The notes under the pieces: model-generated
What the model was told of the DNA's origin: nothing
Databases searched by the model: none
The model's input: only the letters and a program-made list of their open reading frames with translations
Shown here: in pieces, positions 23,101 through 34,084 of the stretch
Layout: each line of letters begins with the position of its first letter
Position numbering within the stretch: the first letter of the stretch is position 1
Source: Trachythela sp. YZ-2020
Lineage: Eukaryota > Cnidaria > Anthozoa > Malacalcyonacea > Clavulariidae
Length of the DNA: 64,000 bases
Assembly (NCBI GenBank): GCA_016169945.1
Contig: JADLSH010000217.1
Span: 1,612,001-1,676,000, forward strand
Reading direction: 5' to 3'
Position numbers and translations under genes: made by a program

Positions 23101-23475
23101 TATTACCGCTTCTATGCAACTTTTGTTCAAAGTACTCGATTTTCCTGTCGTTGGCGGCCCAATCACTACAGAATATAGATTTAGAGACATCGCTTGCTTA
23201 CTCCTGACAATCCGACTTCCGGTACCAACAAGGAATGCTGTAGTGGTTATTAAGCTTGGTACGAAATGGCATTCACTTAAGCTAACTGAATGCGAAATGT
23301 TCGTCAGACTGCGACATAACGGATCATGAACCACTAAACTTCGCGAGCAATTGAAGCGACTAATCAACAATCACATCAGTTTAAGCTTTTCTTCGATAAT
23401 TTGAATATATTTGCTATGCTTGGTTTGTAGATAACAAAGGAGTCGGTATGTTTGTGCACAGAATTTGCATTCCAT
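20146..23475 (-). pseudogene. DUF3987-type P-loop protein, unit 1 copy, split by palindrome
   Basis: Read from an ATG at 23475: a CxxC segment (MECKFCAQTYRLLCYLQTKH), an in-frame TGA at 23371-23373, then FLVGTGSRIVRSKQAMSLN, Walker A (VVIGPPTTGKSS), SPEIYDFINKVLKNEEDH and the family box GSGLLDRFLFLFPLC. Another TGA follows, then SLTDVFLEIHELYHSKKNYC. The 2.1-kb palindrome interrupts DEDFI. The C-terminal piece (20146-20446) has a further frameshift before LLRGRKPRQPSLEVSLEMVK. DUF3987 proteins are predicted primase/helicase-like ATPases. Confidence 0.65.
20449..22549. mobile_element. 2.1-kb palindromic foldback element
   Basis: Two arms of about 1 kb are near-identical reverse complements around a small centre near 21490. 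The tips are TAGTCTAGGACCTGTATAGG and its complement. TTA is duplicated at 20446-20448 and 22550-22552; the empty site (GTTCCTTAATAAAATC) is intact in units 2 and 3. Each arm carries a short frame starting MAEIVFWWG that meets a splice-donor-like GTAAGTG (right arm) or GTACGTG (left arm). No transposase was seen. Confidence 0.85.
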
Positions 23476-23607
23476 TTAATTATTAAGTATATGATGTTAT
23501 TGCTTGAGCTTCTTGGCAGTCATTAGGAATAATAATAATTGAAATTATTTACGAATGATATCGTTAAACAACAAGACAAACACAACAGCATGGAAAAATT
23601 GCATTTT

Positions 23608-24197
23608 AACCCCTAACCCCAACCCAAAACCCAACCCTAACTCCAACCCAAACCCAAACCATAATCCTAACCCTAAACCTAACCCTAAACCTAAGCCTAA
23701 CCCTAATCCAAACTCTAATCCTAACCCTAACCCTAATCCTAACCCTAACCACAACCCAAACCCAAACCTGAACCATAATACTAACCCTAAACCTAACCCC
23801 AACTATAACCCCAACCCTAACCCTAAACTCAAACCTGTTCCTAACCCTATCCCTATCCCCAACCCCAATCCAAACCTAATCCAAACCCCAACCTTAATCC
23901 TAACCCCAACCCTAACGCCAGCGCCAACCACAACCCCAACCATAATCCTAACCGTAACCCCAAGACAAACCCTAACCCCAACCATAATCCTAACACTAAC
24001 CCTAATCCTAACCCTAGCCCCAACCCTAGCCCCAACCACAACTACAACCCCAAGCCCCACCTCAACCTCCAATCTAACCCAAACCAACCTCCATCGCAAC
24101 CCTAACCCTAACCGTAGCGCTCATGTTAACCCAAACAATAATCCTAACCACAACCTCAACCCCAATCCTAATGCCAATCCCAACCCTAACACCAACC
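23608..24197. repeat. Degenerate CCCTAA telomere-like array (unit 1, long)
   Basis: About 590 bp of CCTAACCCTAA-like hexamers with interspersed CCCCAAC and CCATAATCC, ending at the CTTATACTGCTG boundary. Very similar to 29524-30112 and 36184-36780. Open frames inside are periodicity artefacts. Confidence 0.85.
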
Positions 24198-24507
24198 CTT
24201 ATACTGCTGTAGAAGAGCGAATCGAGAAAACGTTAATGCTGCTGATAAAATTGTGGATTAAAACTGGATCCAACTTTGAAAGATATGTTTATACAAATTT
24301 AACAGTTAATTTAAAATTTGTTAACGACCAAGGGATCGCCCAAAATAAACGGTCACTGGAGACAAATGAAAGTGTCCAACTCATGGAAGACGCAAATACC
24401 ACTATTCATGCGATCATCATATCTTGCCGAATTTTAGTGGCGATATCTTGAAGACGTTAAAATCATGTATTTACGATGTAAATTTAAACGAAGGAACTAT
24501 CATTAAT
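24198..24507 (+). pseudogene. Merlin/ISXO2-type transposase remnant (unit 1, A1)
   Basis: Same remnant as at 10255-10558, with [18 protein letters not shown] in one frame and HWRQMKVSNSWKTQ plus SSYLAEF in another. Confidence 0.5.
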
Positions 24508-25246
24508 ACATAGCATTTCATACATAGTATGCATGTTGCCACGTAGCCACGTAATCACGAGTTAAAACTATGCACATTAGTGGCAGGGTATTTTGAAGTT
24601 ATACCCCGTTGGCTTTGGTATGCAGCTTCTTAGTGCGCTCTTGTTATGAAAAGAAAACAATTTTGCCTGTAAAGCGAATTTTAATAATACTATTTCTAAA
24701 AATCGACGTATTCTTATCTGTGTATGTATTTACGAAAGGGATTAATGTATTAGAATCAAGTCCAAGGAAATATTTATCCTAAACATACGTTCATTAAGTA
24801 CAACATGGTAGGTTTTCATTTATTTTGCTTGATATTTAAATTCTGGCACTCACGCCATATACATAGCTACTGCATGCAGCACCAGTAGATATTGAATCTC
24901 ATGTTAGAAAGATATTTTAGATATAATGTAGCTATTATAGATACAAATAGATATCAGCATATATTTTCGCCAATCATGTTATGCGCTGCTATATTCTTGA
25001 TGCACAGTCTCCGAGCACTTTTAATGATCTTTGCAGCAAATACAGTAGCATTTGTGACACACAAATGTTCAGTTCCTCACTTTGATATTACTTTTGGCTA
25101 TGCTATCTCATTTGACTTTAGAAATTTAGAAAATAGATGTCCAAATAAATTAGCGGGTTGAGAAGAAGAAGCTAGAAGGCTGTTCGTAAATTCCGTAGTG
25201 GTAAATATTGAGTAAAACGTCTAGCAATTATTGCGCTGCGATAATT

Positions 25247-25350
25247 GGCTCTTTCTCGATATATGAGCAACCGAAATAGGCGTTAGGGATTTTAAAGGTT
25301 AGGGTTAGGTTTGGGGTTAGGGTTAGCTGCTCATATATCGAGAAAGAGCC
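25247..25350. mobile_element. 104-bp MITE containing TTAGGG repeats
   Basis: Terminal inverted repeats GGCTCTTTCTCGATATATGA and its complement. An 8-bp CGATAATT flanks both sides, and the empty site (CTGCGATAAATC) is seen in the A2 copies. The interior is GGTTAGGGTTAGG-like. Present at the same site in units 2 and 3, so it preceded amplification. Confidence 0.8.
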
Positions 25351-25796
25351 CGATAATTCAACATTTCCAAGTATCTCTCATTCAAAGAATCCTCTCAGTG
25401 GGACGCTAAATCAGCTTATTTTTTGCTGCATAACCCAAAAATATGATTTCAAAGAAGCAATTATTTATATTATCGCAAAATAATTATGATTCTTAAGTAT
25501 AGTGTAGACATGTATCCATGCTCCTTGTGACTCCTGGTCTAATTATTTTTTTGTGTAGTCAGTAAACACATTTTAGAGGCTAATATGACCCGCAACTACC
25601 GCGCATTAACTATTCTTTCACATTGTCGCTAAAAATTCGAGTATTGCAAATATTTTACTTATTGCGTACCCCACCCAACCCCCATCCCAACCCTAATCCT
25701 AACCGTAACCCTCATGTTAACCCAAACCCTAACCCTAATCCTAACCCCAACCTCAACCCCGATCATAATGCCAATCTCAACCCTAACACCAACCCC

Positions 25797-26131
25797 TTAT
25801 ACTGCTGTAGAAGATCGAAGCGAGAAAACGTTAATGTTGTTGATAAAAATATGGATTAAAACTGGATCAATGATCATATCCGATTTAAAAAATCCTACAG
25901 TAACATTGAAAGGCACGTTTATACACATTTAACAGTTAATTTAAAATTTCTTAATGACCAAGGGATCGCGCAAATTGACGGTCACTGGAGACAAATGAAA
26001 GTGTCCAACTCATGGAAGAAGCAAATACCACTATTCATGCGATCATCATATCTTGCCGAATTTCACTGGCGATTTCTTGAAGACGTTCAAATAGTGTTTT
26101 TAAGATGTAAATTTAAACGAAGGAACTATCA
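25797..26131 (+). pseudogene. Merlin/ISXO2-type transposase remnant (unit 1, A2)
   Basis: Frame one gives [20 protein letters not shown] followed by IISD, where the Asp fits the second catalytic position of the family. After a frame change HWRQMKVSNSWKKQ and SSYLAEFHWRFLEDV follow. An extra segment (TTTAAAAAATCCTACAGTAA) is present that A1 copies lack. Confidence 0.55.
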
Positions 26132-27742
26132 TTAATACATAGCATTTCATACATAGTATGCATGTTGCCGCGTAGCCACGAGTTAAAACTATGCACATTA
26201 ATTAGTTGCCGGGTTGTTTGAAGTTATACCCCATTGGCTTTGGTATGCAGCCTCTTAGTGCGCTCTTGTTATGAAAAGAAAACAATTTTTGTTGCGTGTT
26301 AACTTAATTGCTGAAACTTCGAAAGTCCCTTCTCAGAAGACAACGACGTATTTGTTTGGCAGGTGCCTGTAAAGCGAATTTTAATTAAACTATTTCTAAA
26401 AATCGACGTATTCTTATCTGTGTATGTATTTACGAAAAGGATTAATGTATTAGAATCAAGTCCAAGGAAATATTTATCCTAAACATACGTTCATTAAGTA
26501 CAACATGGTAGGTTTTCATTTATTTTGCTTGATATTTAAATTCTGGCACTCACGCCATATACATAGCTACTGCATGCAGCACCAGTAGATATTGAATCTC
26601 ATATTAGAAAGATATTTTAGATATAATGTAGCTATTATAGATACAAGTAGATATCAGCATATATTTTCGCCAATCAGCTTATGCGCTGCTATATACTTGA
26701 TGCACAGTCTCCGAGCACTTTTAATGATCTTTGCAGCAAATACAGTAGCATTTGTGACACACAAATGTTCAGTTCCTCACTTTGATATTGCTTTTGGCTA
26801 AGCTATCTCATTTGACTTTAGAAATTTAGAAAATAGATGTCCAAATAAATTAGCGGGTTGAGAAGAAGAAGCTAGAAGGCTGTTCGTAAATTCCGTAGTG
26901 GTAAATACTGAAATAAAAGTCTAGCAATTATTGCGCTGCGATAAATCAACATTTCCAAGTATCTCTCATTCAAAGAATCCTCTCAGTGGGACGCTAATCA
27001 GCTTTTATATTTGCTGCATACCCCAATAATATGATTTCAAGGAAGCAACAATTTATATTACCGAGAAATTATTGTGATTCTTAAGTATAGCCGGACTATC
27101 GGCCTTGGTCGTAGAACTACAAAGATTTAAAATAAAAATACCCGCGTATACTATTTCTGCTGTAATATTCATTACGGTGTTTGAAAAAGAACATGATTGT
27201 ATCTTTTAATTTAATTTAATTTAATTTAATTGCGTGAGTTGTGTCAGTGATATATCGGTATATATGGTTTTAAATTCGCTGCGGCAGCACTTCGTCCGAG
27301 TATATTAACTAGTGCAGACATGGATCCATGTTCCTTGTGAGTCGTGGTATAATTGTTTTTTGTGTATTCAGTAAACACATTTTAGAGGATAAGTATGAAC
27401 CGCGACTACCGCGTATTAACTATACTTTCACATTCCCGCTAAAAATTCGAGTATTGCAAAGATTTTACTCATTGCTTTTTTAGTTCTTTGCTTATTTTCG
27501 TTGTTGTTCTTTATCAATTTGATGGAGTTCCTAGCTGTTATTATTATTATCATTGGATATCGAATGTGTCTCGGCTAACAATATATTTGGCTTTAAGTGT
27601 TTCGGTTGTCGGCCGCTACGACGAATTCATATTCTTCGACTTTGACTGAATATATAATATCAGCGCAATTCAGGTTGTTTTCTTGCATTGTTAATAGGTC
27701 TAATTTTCTTGTTCTGTGTCCTTTCTCCACTATTTCTCTTAC

Positions 27743-27798
27743 CTTTCAAACTAGTTCTTTCTGTAATAGTACTTTATTAAAATCTTGTTTAAATACAT
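27743..27798 (-). other. Candidate exon with splice donor (unit 1)
   Basis: Encodes MYLNKILIKYYYRKNYFE before GTAAGAG. A TATA-like box lies at 27821-27835. See the unit 0 copy for limits. Confidence 0.3.
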
Positions 27799-28166
27799 TT
27801 TGAGTTAAATGATAACGACAGATAGTATAAAAAAGCGGCCGAAATGTCATTTTCCAAGACCACATCAGTTAGAAAATCAATAAACTGAAATAAGCAAGAA
27901 AACAGCATATTTGCACTAAAATACATTCGAGATCACTTATCACCACTCCAATATATATAATATTTAAGTAGATATCTATATCCACCTTTAATCGTAATCC
28001 TTACCTCACCCAAATCCTATCCCTAATCGTAACACTTACATTAATCCTAACCCTAACCCCAAATTACCTGATAAGCCTAACTCTAACGCAAATTTTTACC
28101 CTAATCCTAACTCTTACCCTAAGCCTACCCTAAGCCTACCTAATCCTAACCCTATCCCCCTAAGTT

Positions 28167-29392
28167 TCACGGGCGAAAGAATATCACTCTAGTTAGTACA
28201 ATTGGAAACAAGTATTTATTTTCCATTCCTGAAGAACTTACATCTAAAACTATTTGTTTTTGCGACTCGGAAAAATCTGCAAGCAACTACGCCTTCTTTT
28301 CCATCTCCAAACTGACTTCGAGCGAAGGTTGGCGTGGCTTTCTACCTCTCAATAGTTGCCTGTTACGTGATTGAAAACGTGCAAACAAACAGAAAGTCGT
28401 TGAATTATATCAGATCTCTTTGATTTTGGTGTCACTTCTCCCCTCAAGAGTGATTCGTTTAGTTCCTTAATAAAATCTTCATCTACGGCGTCTAAATAAT
28501 CATTAGCAGCATTCGAGAAGCAGTAGTTTTTCTTAGAATGGGATAACTCGTGAATTTCTAAGAAAACATCTGTCAAAGATTTAAAAGTCGCGGCATGAAG
28601 ATCTAATTTCCGTTTGGCTTCTTCGGTTTGCCTCGGTGTTGGTCATAAACATAGCGGGAACAAGAACAGAACCAGGTCTAACAGACTACTCCCTTGATCT
28701 AGTCGACATAACAATCGAATTCCATATGGAACCTGCGTCAGTCCGATCATATAACATGGAGTTTTCGCCGCTGGAATTTCTCGAGTACTTTCCGTTGCGT
28801 AGCGGCATGAAGCACGCTCTCCTGGAAATAACTCGCACAACAACTGAACTTCACCCATTGCATGATCCTCTTCATTCTTTAACACCTTGTTTATGAAGTC
28901 ATATATTTCTGGGGAGCCAATAAAAACCTTCTTTTGCTCTAAAATAAATTTGATCATTGCCGATGAAGTGCACCGTTCCAGTATGAAATTTCCCATGTTA
29001 TTGTCCTCTCTTATTGTTATTACCGCTTCTATGCAACTTTTGTTCAAAGCACTCGATTTTCCTGTCGTTGGCGGCCCAATCACTACAGAATATAGATTTA
29101 GAGACATCGCTTGCTTACTCCTGACAATCCGACTTCCGGTACCAACAAGGAATGCTGTAGTGGTTATTAAGCTTGGTACGAAATGGCATTCACTTAAGCT
29201 AACTGAATGCGAAATGTTCGTCAGACTGCGACATAACGGATCATGAACCACTAAACTTCGCGAGCAATTGAAGCGACTAATCAACAATCACATCAGTTTA
29301 AGCTTTTCTTCGATAATTTGAATATATTTGCTATGCTTGGTTTGTAGATAACAAAGGAGTCGGTATGTTTGTGCACAGAATTTGCATTCCAT
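28167..29392 (-). pseudogene. DUF3987-type P-loop protein, unit 2 copy
   Basis: About 400 codons on the minus strand from the ATG at 29392. The CxxC N-terminus is followed by an in-frame TGA at the same codon as in unit 1, then Walker A GPPTTGKSS at about codon 105, SPEIYDFINK, and a changed family box (GSSLLDLVLFLFPLC). A second shared TGA follows that box, and a frameshift or TGA shared with the other copies follows FNHVTGNY. Helical segments SLTDVFLEIHELSHSKKN and LLADFSESQKQIVLDV match the C-terminal half of the family. Defects common to all copies mean the gene was dead before the array expanded. Confidence 0.65.
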
Positions 29393-29523
29393 TTCATTAT
29401 TAAGTATATGATGTTATTGCTTGAGCTTCTTTGCAGTCATTAGGAATAATAATAATTGAAATTATTTACGAATGATATCGTTAAACAACAAGCCAAACAC
29501 AACAGCATGGAAAAATTGCATTT

Positions 29524-30112
29524 TAACCCCTAACCCCAACCCAAAACCCAACCCAAACTCCAACCCAAACCCAAACCATAATCCTAACCCTAAACCTAAC
29601 CCTAAACCTAACCCTAATCCTAACCCTAACCCTAATCCTAACCCTAACCCTAATCCTAACCCTTACCCCAACCCAAACCTGAACCATAATACTAACCCTA
29701 AACCTAACCCCAACTATAACCCCAACCCTAACCCTAAACTCAAACCTATTCCTAACCCTATCCCTATCCCCAACCCCAATCCAAACCTAATCCTAACCCC
29801 AACCTTAATCCTAACCACAACCCTAACGCCAGCACCAACCACAACCCCAACCATAATCCTAACCGTAACCCCAAGACAAACCCTAACCCCAACCATAATC
29901 CTAACACTAACCCTAATCCTAACCCTAGCCCCAACCCTAGCCCCAACCACAACTACAACCCCAAACCCCACCTCAACCTCCAATCTAACCCAAACCAACC
30001 TCCATCGCAACCCTAACCCTAACCGTAGCCTCATGTTAACCCAAACAATAATCCTAACCACAACCTCAACCCCAATCCTAATGCCAATCCCAACCCTAAC
30101 ACCAACCCTTAT
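29524..30112. repeat. Degenerate CCCTAA telomere-like array (unit 2, long)
   Basis: Same composition and boundaries as 23608-24197, with small hexamer-number differences. Confidence 0.85.
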
Positions 30113-30418
30113 ACTGCTGTAGAACAGCGAATCGAGAAAACGTTAATGCTGCTGATAAAATTGTGGATTAAAACTGGATCCAACTTTGAAAGATATGTTT
30201 ATACAAATTTAACAGTTAATTTAAAATTTGTTAACGACCAAGGGATCGCCCAAAATAAACGGTCACTGGAGACAAATGAAAGTGTCCAACTCATGGAAGA
30301 CGCAAATACCACTATTCATGCGATCATCATATCTTGCCGAATTTCAGTGGCGATATCTTGAAGACGTTAAAATGATGTATTTACGATGTAAATTTAAACG
30401 AAGGAACTATCATTAATA
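30113..30418 (+). pseudogene. Merlin/ISXO2-type transposase remnant (unit 2, A1)
   Basis: Ends HWRQMKVSNSWKTQ, SSYLAEFQWRYLEDV, KFKRRNYH and a stop; frameshifted near its middle like the other A1 copies. Confidence 0.5.
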
Positions 30419-31155
30419 CATATCATTTCATACATAGTATGCATGTTGCCACGTAGCCACGTAATCACGAGTTAAAACTATGCACATTAGTGGCAGGGTA
30501 TTTGAAGTTATACCCCGTTGGCTTTGGTATGCAGCTTCTTAGTGCGCTCTTGTTATGAAAAGAAAACAATTTTGCCTGTAAAGCGAATTTTAATAATACT
30601 ATTTCTAAAAATCGACGTATTCTTATCTGTGTATGTATTTACGAAAGGGATTAATGTATTAGAATCAAGTCCAAGGAAATATTTATCCTAAACATACGTT
30701 CATTAAGTACAACATGGTAGGTTTTCATTTATTTTGCTTGATATTTAAATTCTGGCACTCACGCCATATACATAGCTACTGCATGCAGCACCAGTAGATA
30801 TTGAATCTCATGTTAGAAAGATATTTTAGATATAATGTAGCTATTATAGATACAAATAGATATCAGCATATATTTTCGCCAATCATGTTATGCGCTGCTA
30901 TATTCTTGATGCACAGTCTCCGAGCACTTTTAATGATCTTTGCAGCAAATACAGTAGCATTTGTGACACACAAATGTTCAGTTCCTCACTTTGATATTAC
31001 TTTTGGCTATGCTATCTCATTTGACTTTAGAAATTTAGAAAATAGATGTCCAAATAAATTAGCGGGTTGAGAAGAAGAAGCTAGAAGGCTGTTCGTAAAT
31101 TCCGTAGTGGTAAATATTGAGTAAAACGTCTAGCAATTATTGCGCTGCGATAATT

Positions 31156-31259
31156 GGCTCTTTCTCGATATATGAGCAACCGAAATAGGCGTTAGGGATT
31201 ATAAAGGTTAGGGTTAGGTTTGGGGTTAGGGTTAGCTGCTCATATATCGAGAAAGGGCC
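31156..31259. mobile_element. 104-bp MITE containing TTAGGG repeats (unit 2)
   Basis: Same insertion and same 8-bp flanks as 25247-25350. Confidence 0.75.
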
Positions 31260-31704
31260 CGATAATTAAACATTTCCAAGTATCTCTCATTCAAAGAATC
31301 CTCTCAGTGGGACGCTAAATCAGCTTATTTTTTGCTGCATAACCCAAAAATATGATTTCAAAGAAGCAATTATTTATGTTATCGCAAAATAATTATGATT
31401 TTAAGTATAGTGTAGACATGTATCCATGCTCCTTGTGACTCCTGGTCTAATTATTTTTTTGTGTAGTCAGTAAACACATTTTAGAGGCTAATATGACCCG
31501 CAACTACCGCGCATTAACTATTCTTTCACATTGTCGCTAAAAATTCGAGTATTGCAAATATTTTACTTATTGCGTACCCCACCCAACCCCCATCCCAACC
31601 CTAATCCTAACCGTAACCCTCATGTTAACCCAAACCCTAATCCTAATCCTAACCCCAACCTCAACCCCGATCATAATGCCAATCTCAACCCTAACACCAA
31701 CCCC

Positions 31705-32041
31705 TTATACTGCTGTAGAAGATCGAAGCGAGAAAACGTTAATGTTGTTGATAAAAATATGGATTAAAACTGGATCAATGATCATATCCGATTTAAAAAA
31801 TCCTACAGTAACATTGAAAGGCACGTTTATACACATTTAACAGTTAATTTAAAATTTGTTAATGACCAAGGGATCGCGCAAATTGACGGTCACTGGAGAC
31901 AAATGAAAGTGTCCAACTCATGGAAGAAGCAAATACCACTATTCATGCGATCATCATATCTTGCCGAATTTCACTGGCGATTTCTTGAAGACGTTCAAAT
32001 AGTGTTTTTAAGATGTAAATTTAAACGAAGGAACTATCATT
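31705..32041 (+). pseudogene. Merlin/ISXO2-type transposase remnant (unit 2, A2)
   Basis: Same reading as 25797-26131, with IISD retained before the frame change. Confidence 0.5.
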
Positions 32042-33660
32042 AATACATAGCATTTCATACATAGTATGCATGTTGCCGCGTAGCCACGAGTTAAAACTAT
32101 GCACATTAATTAGTTGCCGGGTTGTTTGAAGTTATACCCCATTGGCTTTGGTATGCAGCCTCTTAGTGCGCTCTTGTTATGAAAAGAAAACAATTTTTGT
32201 TGCGTGTTAACTTAATTGCTGAAACTTCGAAAGTCCCTTCTCAGAAGACAACGACGTATTTGTTTGGCAGGTGCCTGTAAAGCGAATTTTAATTAAACTA
32301 TTTCTAAAAATCGACGTATTCTTATCTGTGTATGTATTTACGAAAAGGATTAATGTATTAGAATCAAGTCCAAGGAAATATTTATCCTAAACATACGTTC
32401 ATTAAGTACAACATGGTAGGTTTTCATTTATTTTGCTTGATATTTAAATTCTGGCACTCACGCCATATACATAGCTACTGCATGCAGCACCAGTAGATAT
32501 TGAATCTCATATTAGAAAGATATTTTAGATATAATGTAGCTATTATAGATACAAGTAGATATCAGCATATATTTTCGCCAATCAGCTTATGCGCTGCTAT
32601 ATACTTGATGCACAGTCTCCGAGCACTTTTAATGATCTTTGCAGCAAATACAGTAGCATTTGTGACACACAAATGTTCAGTTCCTCACTTTGATATTGCT
32701 TTTGGCTAAGCTATCTCATTTGACTTTAGAAATTTAGAAAATAGATGTCCAAATAAATTAGCGGGTTGAGAAGAAGAAGCTAGAAGGCTGTTCGTAAATT
32801 CCGTAGTGGTAAATACTGAAATAAATGTCTAGCAATTATTGCGCTGCGATAAATCAACATTTCCAAGTATCTCTCATTCAAAGAATCCTCTCAGTGGGAC
32901 GCTAATCAGCTTTTGTATTTGCTGCATACCCCAATAATATGATTTCAAGGAAGCAACAATTTATATTACCGAGAAATTATTGTGATTCTTAAGTATAGCC
33001 GGACTATCGCCCTTGGTCGTAGAACTACAAAGATTTAAAATAAAAATACCCGCGTATACTATTTCTGCTGTAATATTCATTACGGTGTTTGAAAAAGAAC
33101 ATGATTGTATCTTTTAATTTAATTTAATTTAATTTAATTTAATTTAATTGCGTGAGTTGTGTCAGTGATATATCGGTATATATGGTTTTAAATTCGCTGC
33201 GGCAGCACTTCGTCCGAGTATATTAACTAGTGCAGACATGGATCCATGTTCCTTGTGAGTCGTGGTATAATTGTTTTTTGTGTATTCAGTAAACACATTT
33301 TAGAGGATAAGTATGAACCGCGACTACCGCGTATTAACTATACTTTCACATTCCCGCTAAAAATTCGAGTATTGCAAAGATTTTACTCATTGCTTTTTTA
33401 GTTCTTTGCTTATTTTCGTTGTTGTTCTTCATCAATTTGATGGAGTTCCTAGCTGTTATTATTATTATCATTGGATATCGAATGTGTCTCGGCTAACAAT
33501 ATATTTGGCTTTAAGTGTTTCGGTTGTCGGCCGCTACGACGAATTCATATTCTTCGACTTTGACTGAATATATAATATCAGCGCAATTCAGGTTGTTTTC
33601 TTGCATTGTTAATAGGTCTAATTTTCTTGTTCTGTGTCCTTTCTCCACTATTTCTCTTAC

Positions 33661-33716
33661 CTTTCAAAATAGTTCTTTCTGTAATAGTACTTTATTAAAA
33701 TCTTGTTTAAATACAT
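33661..33716 (-). other. Candidate exon with splice donor (unit 2)
   Basis: Same 56-bp segment and GTAAGAG donor as at 27743-27798. Confidence 0.3.
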
Positions 33717-34084
33717 TTTGAGTTAAATGATAACGACAGATAGTATAAAAAAGCGGCCGAAATGTCATTTTCCAAGACCACATCAGTTAGAAAATCAATA
33801 AACTGAAATAAGCAAGAAAACAGCATATTTGCACTAAAATACATTCTAGATCACTTATCACCACTCCAATATATATAATATTTAAGTAGATATCTATATC
33901 CACCTTTAATCGTAATCCTTACCTCACCCAAATCCTATCCCTAATCGTAACACTTACATTAATCCTAACCCTAACCCCAAATAACCTGGTAAGCCTAACT
34001 CTAACGCAAATTTTTACCCTAATCCTAACTCTTACCCTAAGCCTACCCTAAGCCTACCTAATCCTAACCCTATCCCCCTAAGTT

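Larger units (their letters stand above)
19830..27850. repeat. Array unit 1, about 5.92 kb plus 2.1-kb palindrome
   Basis: Order: short CCCTAA array (19972-20140), DUF3987-type gene (minus, split by the palindrome), long CCCTAA array (23608-24197), subunit A1 (24198-25660), short CCCTAA array (25670-25796), subunit A2 (25797-27850). A1 and A2 are diverged copies of one subunit, and A1 carries an extra 104-bp MITE. Without the palindrome the spacing to unit 2 is 5917 bp. Confidence 0.85.
27851..33768. repeat. Array unit 2, 5.92 kb, uninterrupted
   Basis: The cleanest copy and the best reference for the family. Order: short CCCTAA array (27985-28160), DUF3987-type gene (28167-29392, minus), long CCCTAA array (29524-30112), A1 (30113-31570), short CCCTAA array (31578-31704), A2 (31705-33768). 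The repeat period to unit 3 is 5918 bp. Confidence 0.9.

Noticed and set aside
22970..23329. 119-aa plus-strand ORF in the array units
   Set aside because: It lies opposite the DUF3987-type gene, whose motifs (Walker A, GLLDRFLF) are on the minus strand; it is a shadow frame.
23555..24451. Long open frame of Asn-Pro repeats (and Gly-Leu on the other strand)
   Set aside because: It is the translation of degenerate CCCTAA hexamers. Several frames stay open at once because of the 6-bp period, and the same happens at 29472, 36128 and 9761. Not a gene.
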